This document shows positions 8,716-16,477 of a stretch of DNA of 64,000 bases, in pieces. The stretch's first letter is position 1. The number at the start of each line of letters is the position of its first letter. Below the pieces are notes generated by a model that worked only from the letters and a program-made list of their open reading frames with translations, was not told the DNA's origin and made no database searches. The stretch is from Neobacillus drentensis. GTDB lineage: Bacteria; Bacillota; Bacilli; Bacillales; Cytobacillaceae. The stretch covers positions 1,602,001 to 1,666,000 of the forward strand of contig NZ_CP091110.1 of the NCBI RefSeq assembly GCF_021560175.1, in the 5' to 3' direction. Position numbers and translations under genes: made by a program.

Positions 8716-8803
8716 CCAATATTTGTAATGTGTAAACGTTTATAAAATTCTGACTATTTAATTATATAGGGGTAGAAGTTTATTTATTACCAATATATGT
8801 AAT
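8716..8803. repeat. Two direct copies of CCAATATNTGTAAT
   Basis: CCAATATTTGTAAT (8716-8729) and CCAATATATGTAAT (8790-8803) differ at one base. They lie in the divergent region between the PHA-side hydrolase and desK. Spacing and position suggest a transcription-factor site; the factor is unknown. Confidence 0.45.
8731..8744. promoter_or_regulatory. CcpA cre-like site
   Basis: TGTAAACGTTTATA matches the cre consensus TGWAANCGNTNWCA at 13 of 14 positions. It lies 53 bp upstream of the hydrolase start codon and between the two CCAATATNTGTAAT repeats, so catabolite control of the hydrolase is plausible. Confidence 0.6.
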
Positions 8804-8932
8804 TTACATATATAAAGAATTCAGTAATGCAGGTGCAATTTGTTTTAAGATCGGTGAATATCAGCTAAAATGAATTATTAAGATCATAAAAATCAGCGAG
8901 GCAGGATGTATGAAGCTAATGAGGAATTACGA

Positions 8933-10069
8933 ATGATTAAAAAGTATTTAACGTTTGAAAAGAATAATGGTATTGCACCCTATATTTGGACCATACTTGG
9001 TATCCTTCCTTTTTACTTTATATTCCAGTCTACTTCGACAATCGGGATTGTTCTAGGTGTTTTACTGACCTTAGTATTCTTTATTCTCTATCGGATTGCG
9101 TTTATTTCCAAGGGTTGGCCTGTCTATTTATGGACTTTAATTTTAATTGGCATATCAATAACAGCGTCGAGTCTCTATAGCTATGTTTATTTTGCTTTCT
9201 TTCTTGCTTATTTTATCGGAAATATTAAGGACCGGATTGCTTTTTTAACATTATATTTTATTCATCTCATAAGTACGTCAGCATCGATCAACTATAATAT
9301 TGTCATGCAAGAAAAATTGTTTCTTCAGCAGCTTCCGTTTGTCATCATTATTTGGATTAGTGTGATCCTTCTACCTTTTAGTATCCATAATCGGAAAGAG
9401 CGCGGACAGCTGGAGGAAAAGCTCGAGGACGCTAATAAGCGAATTTCAGAACTTGTGAAACTGGAAGAACGAAACCGGATAGCTCGTGATCTGCATGACA
9501 CACTTGGGCAAAAACTTTCTTTGATTGGCTTAAAGTCAGACTTAGCTCGGAAGTTAATTTTAAAGGACCCTGAGCAGGCACGAGATGAATTAAAGGATGT
9601 ACAGCAGACTGCTAGGACTGCCTTAAGTGAAGTAAGAAAGATGGTTTCTTCTATGCGGGGGATTCGGTTAAAAGATGAGATTTTAAGGGTTAAACAAATG
9701 ATAAAAGCTGCCCAAATTAATTTTGAATGTAAGGGAGAGTTTGCCCTTCAACATGTTTCGCTGCTTACCGAAAACATTTTAAGTATGTGTTTAAAAGAGG
9801 CGGTAAACAATGTGGTGAAGCATAGTGGGGCAAAGACTTGTTCTATTTCTATCGCACAATTATGGAAGGAAACGGTCATGACGATTCACGATGATGGTGT
9901 TTTTAAGGGCGATACAGATGAGCTGGCAGAGGGACATGGCTTAATCGGGATGAAGGAACGTTTGGAATTTATTAATGGCAGTTTAGAGCTCTTGACAGAG
10001 GACGGCACTACTTTAATTGTAACCGTCCCGAATGACGTAAAGCCAATGGATAAGGAGGATGGCAGATGA
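8933..10069 (+). CDS. desK: Membrane-lipid/temperature sensor histidine kinase DesK
   Basis: 378 residues. I chose the ATG after GAGGAATTACG because it begins MIKKYLTFEKNNGIAPYIWT, matching the B. subtilis DesK N-terminus, and places the phosphorylated histidine of RDLHDTLGQ at residue 188, as in B. subtilis. An alternative in-frame ATG lies at 8906. Hydrophobic segments fill residues 15-150, followed by a HisKA_3 dimerisation helix and an ATPase domain (NVVKHSG, GHGLIGMKERL). It senses membrane fluidity and phosphorylates DesR. The start of desR overlaps its end by 4 nt. The desaturase gene des, next door in B. subtilis, is absent here. Confidence 0.93.
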   Translation: MIKKYLTFEKNNGIAPYIWTILGILPFYFIFQSTSTIGIVLGVLLTLVFFILYRIAFISKGWPVYLWTLILIGISITASSLYSYVYFAFFLAYFIGNIKDRIAFLTLYFIHLISTSASINYNIVMQEKLFLQQLPFVIIIWISVILLPFSIHNRKERGQLEEKLEDANKRISELVKLEERNRIARDLHDTLGQKLSLIGLKSDLARKLILKDPEQARDELKDVQQTARTALSEVRKMVSSMRGIRLKDEILRVKQMIKAAQINFECKGEFALQHVSLLTENILSMCLKEAVNNVVKHSGAKTCSISIAQLWKETVMTIHDDGVFKGDTDELAEGHGLIGMKERLEFINGSLELLTEDGTTLIVTVPNDVKPMDKEDGR

Positions 10070-10665
10070 TTAAAATCGTAATTGCTGAAGACCAGCAAAT
10101 GCTGCTAGGAGCATTTGGTTCCCTGCTTAGTTTGGAGGATGATATGGAAGTGGTCGGAAAAGCTTCAAATGGTGAAGAGGCGGTATCACTTGTAAAGAAA
10201 TATAAGCCTGATGTTTGTATCATGGACATTGAAATGCCTGGAAAAAGCGGACTTGAAGCTGCAGAGGAACTAAAGGGTCTCGGGTGTAAAGTCATCATTC
10301 TAACGACCTTTGCGCGGACCGGATATTTCCAGAGGGCTTTAAAGGCAGGGGTATGCGGTTATTTGTTAAAGGATAGCCCGAGTGAGGAGCTAGCAAGTTC
10401 CATCCGAAATGTGATGGCGGGACGGCGTATTTATGCACCCGAATTGATGGATGATGTATATGGGGAAGAAAATCCATTAACGGACAGGGAAAAAGAAGTG
10501 CTCGAGCTTGTGGCGGATGGGAAAAACACCAAAGAAATTGCGGAGACCCTTAGTATTAAAACAGGTACTGTCCGTAACTACATTTCGATTATCTTAGACA
10601 AACTGGAAGTTAAAAACAGGATTGAAGCTATCACTCATTCAAAAGAAAAGGGCTGGTTTAAATGA
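10066..10665 (+). CDS. desR: Response regulator DesR
   Basis: 199 residues. The receiver domain has phospho-acceptor Asp54 in CIMDIEMPGK, and a LuxR/NarL-type HTH occupies the C-terminus (LTDREKEVLELVADGKNTKEIA, then GTVRNYISIILDKL). The partner DesK overlaps it by 4 nt, so the two are co-translated. In B. subtilis phospho-DesR activates the fatty-acid desaturase gene; here the target must lie elsewhere. A strong terminator follows immediately. Confidence 0.93.
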   Translation: MIKIVIAEDQQMLLGAFGSLLSLEDDMEVVGKASNGEEAVSLVKKYKPDVCIMDIEMPGKSGLEAAEELKGLGCKVIILTTFARTGYFQRALKAGVCGYLLKDSPSEELASSIRNVMAGRRIYAPELMDDVYGEENPLTDREKEVLELVADGKNTKEIAETLSIKTGTVRNYISIILDKLEVKNRIEAITHSKEKGWFK

Positions 10666-10693
10666 GGTGTATTCCGAGGAATACACCTTTTTT
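10665..10693 (+). terminator. Terminator after desKR
   Basis: AGGTGTATTCC and its perfect complement form an 11-bp stem with a very short loop, followed by a run of six T. It lies directly after the desR stop codon. Confidence 0.88.
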
Positions 10694-10709
10694 GCGGGGT
10701 TTTAGCTTC

Positions 10710-11555
10710 TTACTCAATGGCTGTTTGATATCTGTCTAAAAAGTTTTTGATATACTCGAATACTTCAAATGGACGTTCCTCTGGTACAGCATGTCCGGTT
10801 TCTTTTAATATGATTAGTTCGGAATTGGCTAAATCTTTATGTAGCTGCTCTCCTACCTTAAGGGGCATGGATTTATCATGATCACCCCAAATTAATAAAC
10901 ATGGTGTTTTGATTTGCTGAAGAACTTCAACTGGAAGATCGCCTTCCCGATCTCTTATCATTCTGGTCAGAGCTCTGAATATTTCATCCTGTAAAAAAGG
11001 CTGAAGATAGCCGTTGATCATTTCCTCATTAATGATGGAATGATTATATAAGGCATCCTGTAGATTCTTCTTCACTCCCGTACGCGCGAAGTAATATTTA
11101 ACAAAACGATGAAAATAAGGTAAATAGCTAGTCAAGATTAAAGGTAATTTAAATCGCTTTAAATAGGCTGAGCTGCAAAGGAGAATCGCTTTATCCGCAA
11201 TATTCGGCATCATATGAAGGATATTGAGAACAATTTGGCCCCCCATTGAATGGCCGATAAAGGTCATTTTATTAAGACCTAAGGATTCTGTTAATTGGAT
11301 GACGGTTTGCGCAAGGTTTTTATAGGAATACACATACTGATTGCATTTTTCGCTTTTACCAAACGGAGGGAGATCGATAGATAAAACCTGAAAATCTTTT
11401 TTTAACAATGAAATTAAATGGCGAAAGGTAAAGGTGGAAGAAAGAAATCCATGTAATAAAACAAACGTTTTATTCGCTGTTTGATGGGGGTAAAATTCAT
11501 AATAAACATTAATATTATTTACCGTCTGATAACCGGTAAAAGCTGCCTGCTCCAT
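10710..11555 (-). CDS. Alpha/beta hydrolase (YugF-like)
   Basis: 281 residues with HGFLSSTFTFRHL, DLPPFGKSE, nucleophile elbow GHSMGG, acid Asp in IWGDHDKSMP and His in ETGHAVPEE. This is a complete Ser-Asp-His hydrolase of the cytoplasmic YugF type. Its sequence differs clearly from the two PHA-linked hydrolases of this window. A link to PHA breakdown is possible from genome position only, because Bacillus PhaZ is also an alpha/beta hydrolase of similar size. The ATG is preceded by AGGAGGAATGATGT. Confidence 0.8.
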   Translation of the reverse strand: MEQAAFTGYQTVNNINVYYEFYPHQTANKTFVLLHGFLSSTFTFRHLISLLKKDFQVLSIDLPPFGKSEKCNQYVYSYKNLAQTVIQLTESLGLNKMTFIGHSMGGQIVLNILHMMPNIADKAILLCSSAYLKRFKLPLILTSYLPYFHRFVKYYFARTGVKKNLQDALYNHSIINEEMINGYLQPFLQDEIFRALTRMIRDREGDLPVEVLQQIKTPCLLIWGDHDKSMPLKVGEQLHKDLANSELIILKETGHAVPEERPFEVFEYIKNFLDRYQTAIE

Positions 11556-11707
11556 ACATCATTCCTCCTGCTCCACATAAAATAGTTGCCTTTAATTTTC
11601 CCCACACCTTAAAAGAAATACTACTAGATACATGAAGAAATATTAGGAAAACAAATTGAAAGAATGAAAAAACAGTTGTCCACACCATATATACAAATGT
11701 CTTTTGA

Positions 11708-11722
11708 TGGTGCCTGACACCA
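11708..11722. repeat. 15-bp interrupted palindrome TGGTG-CCTGA-CACCA
   Basis: A perfect 5-bp inverted pair around CCTGA, about 35 bp upstream of the -35 box of the IDEAL-domain gene. I recall similar GGTGCCTGACACC motifs recurring between genes in Bacillus genomes, so it may be a dispersed repeat rather than an operator. Confidence 0.35.
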
Positions 11723-11757
11723 AAAATAAATTTTTTCGAAAAAGTGAAATAAAGTGT

Positions 11758-11786
11758 TTGAATTTTTAGAAAACTAAATGTATAAT
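11758..11786 (+). promoter_or_regulatory. Sigma-A promoter of the IDEAL-domain gene
   Basis: TTGAAT (11758-11763) and TATAAT (11781-11786) with exactly 17 bp between. It fixes the downstream gene start: an in-frame ATG at 11778 would lie at the -10 box and cannot be used from this promoter. Confidence 0.8.
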
Positions 11787-11813
11787 GAAAAAAAGCTCAA
11801 GGAGTTGATTTCC

Positions 11814-12008
11814 ATGGAAAAGAAATTATTAAATTCACCACAACATTCGGATGAGAATCAAGATGCTGTTATTGCTGAGATGTTTCTAAACAATGCCCTG
11901 CTTGAATTTAAAAAGGAGAATATCCGAAAGGAAATCGACCAAACATTACAAAATGGGGATAAAGAATTGTTCCTTAAGTTAACAGAAGAGCTAAAGTTGA
12001 TTTCTTAA
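11814..12008 (+). CDS. Small IDEAL-domain protein
   Basis: 64 residues from the ATG that follows AAGGAGTTGATTTCC. The C-terminal 40 residues (AEMFLNNALLEFKKENIRKE, then IDQTLQNGDKELFLKLTEEL) match the IDEAL domain of Bacillales regulators and adaptors such as YpiB, named after its ID-A-L pattern. The role is unknown; IDEAL proteins are thought to act as protein-protein adaptors. The longer reading from 11778 is rejected because the promoter overlaps it. Confidence 0.75.
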   Translation: MEKKLLNSPQHSDENQDAVIAEMFLNNALLEFKKENIRKEIDQTLQNGDKELFLKLTEELKLIS

Positions 12009-12042
12009 TTCATTACTAATGTAATCAAATATCACAAAGGGC

Positions 12043-12076
12043 AGCCCTATCCTTTAATTGGATAAGGGCTTCTTTC
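12043..12076 (+). terminator. Terminator after the IDEAL-domain gene
   Basis: AGCCCTATCC pairs with GGATAAGGGCT (one bulge), followed by TTCTTTCT. Confidence 0.7.
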
Positions 12077-12192
12077 TGGTTTCTGATTAATATGGTATCG
12101 TTTTAAAATGGGTTAATGGGGATTAACTACTGAAAAAATCTTTTCCTTTGTGTTAATTTACAAAACCAATAAAAATAGAGCTGGGGGATACA

Positions 12193-12846
12193 ATGGAAAC
12201 TAATTTCAATTTGTATTTAATAAGACATGGTGAAACATATTTAAATCGATATAAGAAAATGCAAGGCTGGGCTGACAGTCCACTAACTGAAGAAGGGAAA
12301 GCTGTTGCTGCCGAAACGGGTCAGCGATTAGCCGCTGTTCCTTTCGACCGGGTATATACAAGTGATTCAGGGAGAACAGTTGAAACTGCTGAATTAATTC
12401 TTCAACAAAATAATTACCAGAATCAATTGGTGATAAATAGGAGAAAAGCCTTTCGAGAGAGTTTTTTTGGAAGTTTTGAGGGAGAATATTCAGAGGTTGT
12501 TTTTCGAAAAATTGCCGAAGAAAATAACTGTTCAAGCACGAAAGAATTGTTTCAAAACCATAATCTAGAAGATGTAATGAATTTTTTTAAAAAATCAGAC
12601 CCATTTCATCATGCTGAAGATTACAAAGAACTGTGGGAACGGATTGAAAACGGCTTAAATGAGATTGTCTCTAGTAGTAAAAGTCATAATGAAAACATTT
12701 TACTCGTAACACATGGCGTTATCATAAGAAATATCATGAGTAAATTTTCTAATGAATTTGATAAGGGAATGGATATTAAAAATTCGAGTGTTTCTATATT
12801 AAAGTATACACGTAACGTATTCGAAGTTGTTTCCTTTAATCAATAG
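12193..12846 (+). CDS. Histidine phosphatase family protein (phosphoglycerate mutase-like)
   Basis: 217 residues. The N-terminal LIRHGETYLNR carries the phospho-accepting His of the RHG motif, YTSDSGRTVETAEL follows, and LLVTHGVIIRNI holds the second catalytic His. These define the branch-1 histidine phosphatase superfamily, which includes cofactor-dependent phosphoglycerate mutases and broad phosphatases such as YhfR/PhoE. The substrate is not readable. The ATG follows GCTGGGGGATACA. It lies 24 nt upstream of the nucleotidyltransferase gene, so the two are probably co-transcribed. Confidence 0.88.
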   Translation: METNFNLYLIRHGETYLNRYKKMQGWADSPLTEEGKAVAAETGQRLAAVPFDRVYTSDSGRTVETAELILQQNNYQNQLVINRRKAFRESFFGSFEGEYSEVVFRKIAEENNCSSTKELFQNHNLEDVMNFFKKSDPFHHAEDYKELWERIENGLNEIVSSSKSHNENILLVTHGVIIRNIMSKFSNEFDKGMDIKNSSVSILKYTRNVFEVVSFNQ

Positions 12847-12870
12847 TAGATTAAACAAAATCGAAAGAGA

Positions 12871-13662
12871 ATGAACTATGGAGAAAGTATCGTGAAAGAA
12901 AGGATCATTGAGGAATTAAAAAGAATTGAGCAGGAATTTGAAGTGAAAATATGCTATGCCGTTGAGGCAGGAAGCCGGGCATGGGGCACTTCTTCACAGC
13001 ATAGTGATTATGATATTCGGTTCATCTATGTTCATAAAAAAGATTGGTATTTAACAATTGATCAAAAACGTGATGTCATTGAGGAGCCGATAAATGACCA
13101 ACTTGATTTAAATGGATGGGATTTGCGGAAAGCTCTCCAGTTATTTAAAAAGTCTAATCCCTCCTTGTTGGAATGGCTTCATTCTGATATCGTTTACTAT
13201 CAAGGTTTTTCACTACTTGAAAAAATGAAGAAACTAGAAAATGAAATATTCCAGCCCAAGGCATCCCTATTTCATTATTTAAATATGGCAAAAGGGAATT
13301 ATCGGAATGGTCCTCAAACTGAAACGATAAGCAGTAAGCGCTATCTAACTATAATACGCCCCATCTTGTCCAGCATGTGGATAAAAAAATATAACAACTT
13401 CCCTCCAAATGAGCTTCCACAATTAATAGAGGAATTGATTAAGGAGAAAGAAGTAAAGAGGAAGATTCATAAACTGATCAAAAACAAGATAAATCATGAT
13501 GACCCCTATATTAACCTTGATTTCCCTATTATTCATGACTTCATTGATAAAGAAATGAACCATCTGGAGGAATATGCCAGAAAATTGGTGGTACCAAAAA
13601 GGGACTATACCAATGAATTAAATGTGTTGTTTAGAGAAATGCTGGAGGAAGTATGGTCCTAA
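12871..13662 (+). CDS. Nucleotidyltransferase of the YcgL/RlaP type
   Basis: 263 residues. The nucleotidyltransferase signature is seen as AVEAGSRAWGTSSQHSDYDI, with the G-S and D-x-D metal-binding residues intact. The rest (DLNGWDLRKALQLFKKSNPS, LLEWLHSDIVY) fits the DNA-polymerase-beta-like YcgL/RlaP family, linked in some bacteria to RNA repair. The true substrate is unknown. It is probably translated from the same transcript as the upstream histidine phosphatase. Confidence 0.82.
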   Translation: MNYGESIVKERIIEELKRIEQEFEVKICYAVEAGSRAWGTSSQHSDYDIRFIYVHKKDWYLTIDQKRDVIEEPINDQLDLNGWDLRKALQLFKKSNPSLLEWLHSDIVYYQGFSLLEKMKKLENEIFQPKASLFHYLNMAKGNYRNGPQTETISSKRYLTIIRPILSSMWIKKYNNFPPNELPQLIEELIKEKEVKRKIHKLIKNKINHDDPYINLDFPIIHDFIDKEMNHLEEYARKLVVPKRDYTNELNVLFREMLEEVWS

Positions 13663-13698
13663 TCCTAGTCGGATTTTTAGAAGTCCTCCCAATGAATG

Positions 13699-14355
13699 TC
13701 ATAACTTAAGTCCATCATTTGATGGCTTTTTTTTGAAGGAAATTACATTTTGTGTGCTTACCCTTTCCTTTACTCCTTTAAAAATCTTAAGGGAACGCTG
13801 GAAAATAGGGCTTTGAATAAAGGTATAAATAAAAGTAGCCATAAAAACAGGACCTCCTAGAAAAAGACCGATCACTAACACAAAACTTTCAACAATGACC
13901 CTGGCCTTGCTGACAGATAACCCGGTTTTGTCCGATAACGATAGCATAAAGCCATCACGTGGACCGGCACCAATTCCCGCAGCAACATACATTCCTCCGC
14001 CTATTCCAGTTATGATGATACCAGATAGTAGAATTAGATAATCAATCCAAGTATTGGTTGCCTTTGGCAGGATGTCGAGCCAAAGGAAGAAGTCCATAAT
14101 GGGTCCAATACACAAGGCATTTAAGATCGTCCCAATGCTAATATAACTTCTGGCAATAAATAAGGAGATGAAGATTAACACCAAACCACAAATGACACCC
14201 CAAGTACCAATTGTTAAACCAAAATGCTGATAAAGGGCGACATTTAATACTTCCCACGGATGTAATCCAATATATTTTACTTTTACGGCAATAGCGTTGC
14301 CTAAGCCAAAAAAGGTTAATCCTAAAAAGAATAGACAGTATTGAAATAATTTCAA
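13699..14355 (-). CDS. YczE/YitT-like integral membrane protein
   Basis: 218 residues with about five hydrophobic helices and the family segment YVAAGIGAGPRDGFMLSLSD, characteristic of YczE-type proteins. B. subtilis YczE is a membrane protein of unclear role, linked genetically to antibiotic production. The start is TTG after GGAGGTCTGGGG. It is divergent from an aminotransferase gene. The C-terminus is encoded through the terminator hairpin of the convergent gene. Confidence 0.82.
   Translation of the reverse strand: MKLFQYCLFFLGLTFFGLGNAIAVKVKYIGLHPWEVLNVALYQHFGLTIGTWGVICGLVLIFISLFIARSYISIGTILNALCIGPIMDFFLWLDILPKATNTWIDYLILLSGIIITGIGGGMYVAAGIGAGPRDGFMLSLSDKTGLSVSKARVIVESFVLVIGLFLGGPVFMATFIYTFIQSPIFQRSLKIFKGVKERVSTQNVISFKKKPSNDGLKL
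13708..13734 (+). terminator. Terminator after the nucleotidyltransferase gene
   Basis: AAGTCCATCA / TGATGGCTT hairpin followed by eight T. It overlaps the last codons of the convergent YczE-like gene. Confidence 0.75.
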
Positions 14356-14540
14356 TTCCCCAGACCTCCAGTAAATAACAATTCTGAATATTAAAAACCC
14401 ACTCTAAAAATCTTAATTTATCTACCGAATTTAATCAATGGTTAATTTGTTTTAAAGAGTAATTTAAAATGATTACTATAATCAGAAATATGTTAAAATA
14501 ATTAAAATTATAAAAAGTAAACAATTAGAGGGGAATGTCT

Positions 14541-15722
14541 ATGAATCTCATCGGTTCGAAAAAACTTCAAAAAATGTCAGCTAGTATCTTTCAGGAAGTG
14601 GCTGATCGGAAAATGGCGGCAATGAAAAAGGGCAAAGAAGTCATTGATCTTAGTGTCGGGAGTCCGGACCTTCCTCCACCGCCCTATGTCGTCAATGCAT
14701 TAGTTGAATCTGTTCAAGATACCAGTAAATATGGCTATACATTGAAGGGAATAGCGGAATTCAATGAGGCGGTATGTTATTTTTATAAGCAGCGTTATGG
14801 TGTTGAGTTAGACCATGTTAAAGAAGTGCTTCAGTTGATGGGTTCACAAGATGGTTTAGCCCATTTGGCCACTGCGATTATTAACCCTGGGGACTATGTT
14901 TTAGTACCTGATCCCGGATATCCAATTTACGAGGCGAGTGTCAATTTGGCGGGAGGAGTCATCTACCCAATGCCCTTGCTGGCAGAAAATCGATTTTTAC
15001 CAAACTTACATGATATCCCTCTAGAAGTAGTACAGAAAACTAAAATGATGATTATAAGTTATCCTGGAAATCCAGTAACCGCCTTGGCGGATAAGGGATT
15101 TTTTGAAGATGTTATCTCGTTTGCAAGGACTCATAATATTTTAGTAGTTCATGATTTTGCCTATTCAGAATTGATTTTTGACCATCATCCACAGATTAGT
15201 TTTATGGCCGTTCCTGGAGCCAAAGAAGTAGGAATCGAGTTTAACTCGCTTTCGAAAACATTTAATATGGCTGGCTGCCGGATTGGGTATGTGGTAGGAA
15301 ATGAGGAAGTTATCAATTTATTAGCAACCTTTAAATCGAATATTGATTACGGAGTTTTTTATCCCATTCAACAAGCGGCAGTGAAAGCTTTAACTTCTGA
15401 TTTCTCCTATTTACATGAACAGGTAAAGGAATATGAGCTTCGCAGGGAAGCACTGGTTGAAGGACTTAAGAAAAGCGGCTGGCAGGTCGCAAAGTCTCCA
15501 GCAACGATGTTTGTATGGGCAAAGATACCGGAGGGTTGGACGTCCCGTCAATTTGTTTTTGAATTAATTGATCAAGCTGGTGTAGCTGTGATCCCGGGTG
15601 ATGCTTTCGGTTCACAAGGAGAAGGCTATGTCCGCATTGCCCTTGTTCAGCCGTCCGAGATGCTTTCTAGAGCTGCTGAACGGATTGAACAATTTTTAGC
15701 GGATCGTTTAATTGAAAAATAA
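14541..15722 (+). CDS. Class I/II PLP-dependent aminotransferase (LL-DAP-aminotransferase-like)
   Basis: 393 residues from the ATG placed 7 nt after AGAGGGG; an ATG two codons earlier sits too close to that site. Features are DLSVGSPDLPPPPYV, the substrate/cofactor segment SYPGNPVTA, and the PLP lysine in NSLSKTFNMAGCRIG. The overall pattern resembles LL-diaminopimelate or broad aspartate aminotransferases. It is monocistronic, followed by a strong terminator. An imperfect AGTAAT/ATTACT inverted repeat overlaps a TATAAT element upstream (14458-14477). Confidence 0.88.
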   Translation: MNLIGSKKLQKMSASIFQEVADRKMAAMKKGKEVIDLSVGSPDLPPPPYVVNALVESVQDTSKYGYTLKGIAEFNEAVCYFYKQRYGVELDHVKEVLQLMGSQDGLAHLATAIINPGDYVLVPDPGYPIYEASVNLAGGVIYPMPLLAENRFLPNLHDIPLEVVQKTKMMIISYPGNPVTALADKGFFEDVISFARTHNILVVHDFAYSELIFDHHPQISFMAVPGAKEVGIEFNSLSKTFNMAGCRIGYVVGNEEVINLLATFKSNIDYGVFYPIQQAAVKALTSDFSYLHEQVKEYELRREALVEGLKKSGWQVAKSPATMFVWAKIPEGWTSRQFVFELIDQAGVAVIPGDAFGSQGEGYVRIALVQPSEMLSRAAERIEQFLADRLIEK

Positions 15723-15790
15723 GGAAAGTAATCGTAACTATAAAAACTAAATTTCTTCTATAAACATCAAAGTAAACATATATTTTTAAA

Positions 15791-15821
15791 AAAAGACCTT
15801 CAGCCATTGAAGGTCTTTTAC
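15791..15821 (+). terminator. Terminator after the aminotransferase gene
   Basis: Twelve-bp perfect stem AAAAGACCTTCA/TGAAGGTCTTTT with a 5-nt loop and flanking A/T runs. Confidence 0.88.
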
Positions 15822-15847
15822 TTTGATAATGAAAGAGGGATACCGCC

Positions 15848-16297
15848 ATGCCAAGTGAAATACAACATGTAGAATTAGCTATCCCAATTGAGGTCATATG
15901 GGACTTTATTCGAGATGAAAACAATTGGGCACCACTTGTCCCGGGTTATATTCAACATCAAAAAGTGAATGACCGGCAAATAAGCTGGGTATTTAAAAGC
16001 GACCTTGGGATTGTCAAAAAAAAGGTCACTTTGCTAATTGATATTAAGGAGTGGAACGAACCAAGTAAGGTGAGCTTTGAATTAAGGCGAAAAAACGAAA
16101 AGTACCTGGGAGAAGGATACTTTGAAGCAAAAGCCCTCAACAGAAATAAAACCCTCCTGACAGGTTTTCTTGATATAAATGCAACAGGACCAATGGGTAC
16201 ATTGGCAAATACCCTCTTTAATAAAGCTGTTAATCTATCGGATGAAGAGGTAGCAGCCGCTATTTCTTCTAAACTTGAAGAATTTAGTAATAAGTAG
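15848..16297 (+). CDS. SRPBCC/CoxG-like protein
   Basis: 149 residues. The N-terminus (VELAIPIEVIWDFIRDENNW, followed by APLVPGY) and the late segment ATGPMGTLANTLFN are typical of CoxG-type SRPBCC proteins, which have a hydrophobic ligand-binding helix-grip fold. In CO oxidisers CoxG anchors the dehydrogenase, but no CO dehydrogenase genes are here, so only a generic lipid or small-ligand role can be offered. The ATG follows AAAGAGGGA. Confidence 0.75.
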   Translation: MPSEIQHVELAIPIEVIWDFIRDENNWAPLVPGYIQHQKVNDRQISWVFKSDLGIVKKKVTLLIDIKEWNEPSKVSFELRRKNEKYLGEGYFEAKALNRNKTLLTGFLDINATGPMGTLANTLFNKAVNLSDEEVAAAISSKLEEFSNK

Positions 16298-16302
16298 ATG
16301 CT

Positions 16303-16338
16303 AAAGCCTCGATCCCTCTAATGGGGTTGTGGCTTTTT
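16303..16338 (+). terminator. Terminator after the CoxG-like gene
   Basis: An interrupted stem (AAGCC.../...GGCTT) is followed by a run of six T. Confidence 0.65.
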
Positions 16339-16477
16339 TGTTAAAAGTAAGTTTTATTTACCGCTGAATGGGTAATTACTTAAAGGATGAACATCTCTCT
16401 TAAAAATTAAGATATTCTTAAGTATCCCATGGTAAAGTTAGTCCAAAATCACTTAGTTAAAAGTGGGAGGATTAACA

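Noticed and set aside
11778..11813. Longer start for the IDEAL-domain gene
   Set aside because: A perfect TATAAT box with a 17-bp spaced -35 overlaps it, and the downstream ATG has the better ribosome binding site.
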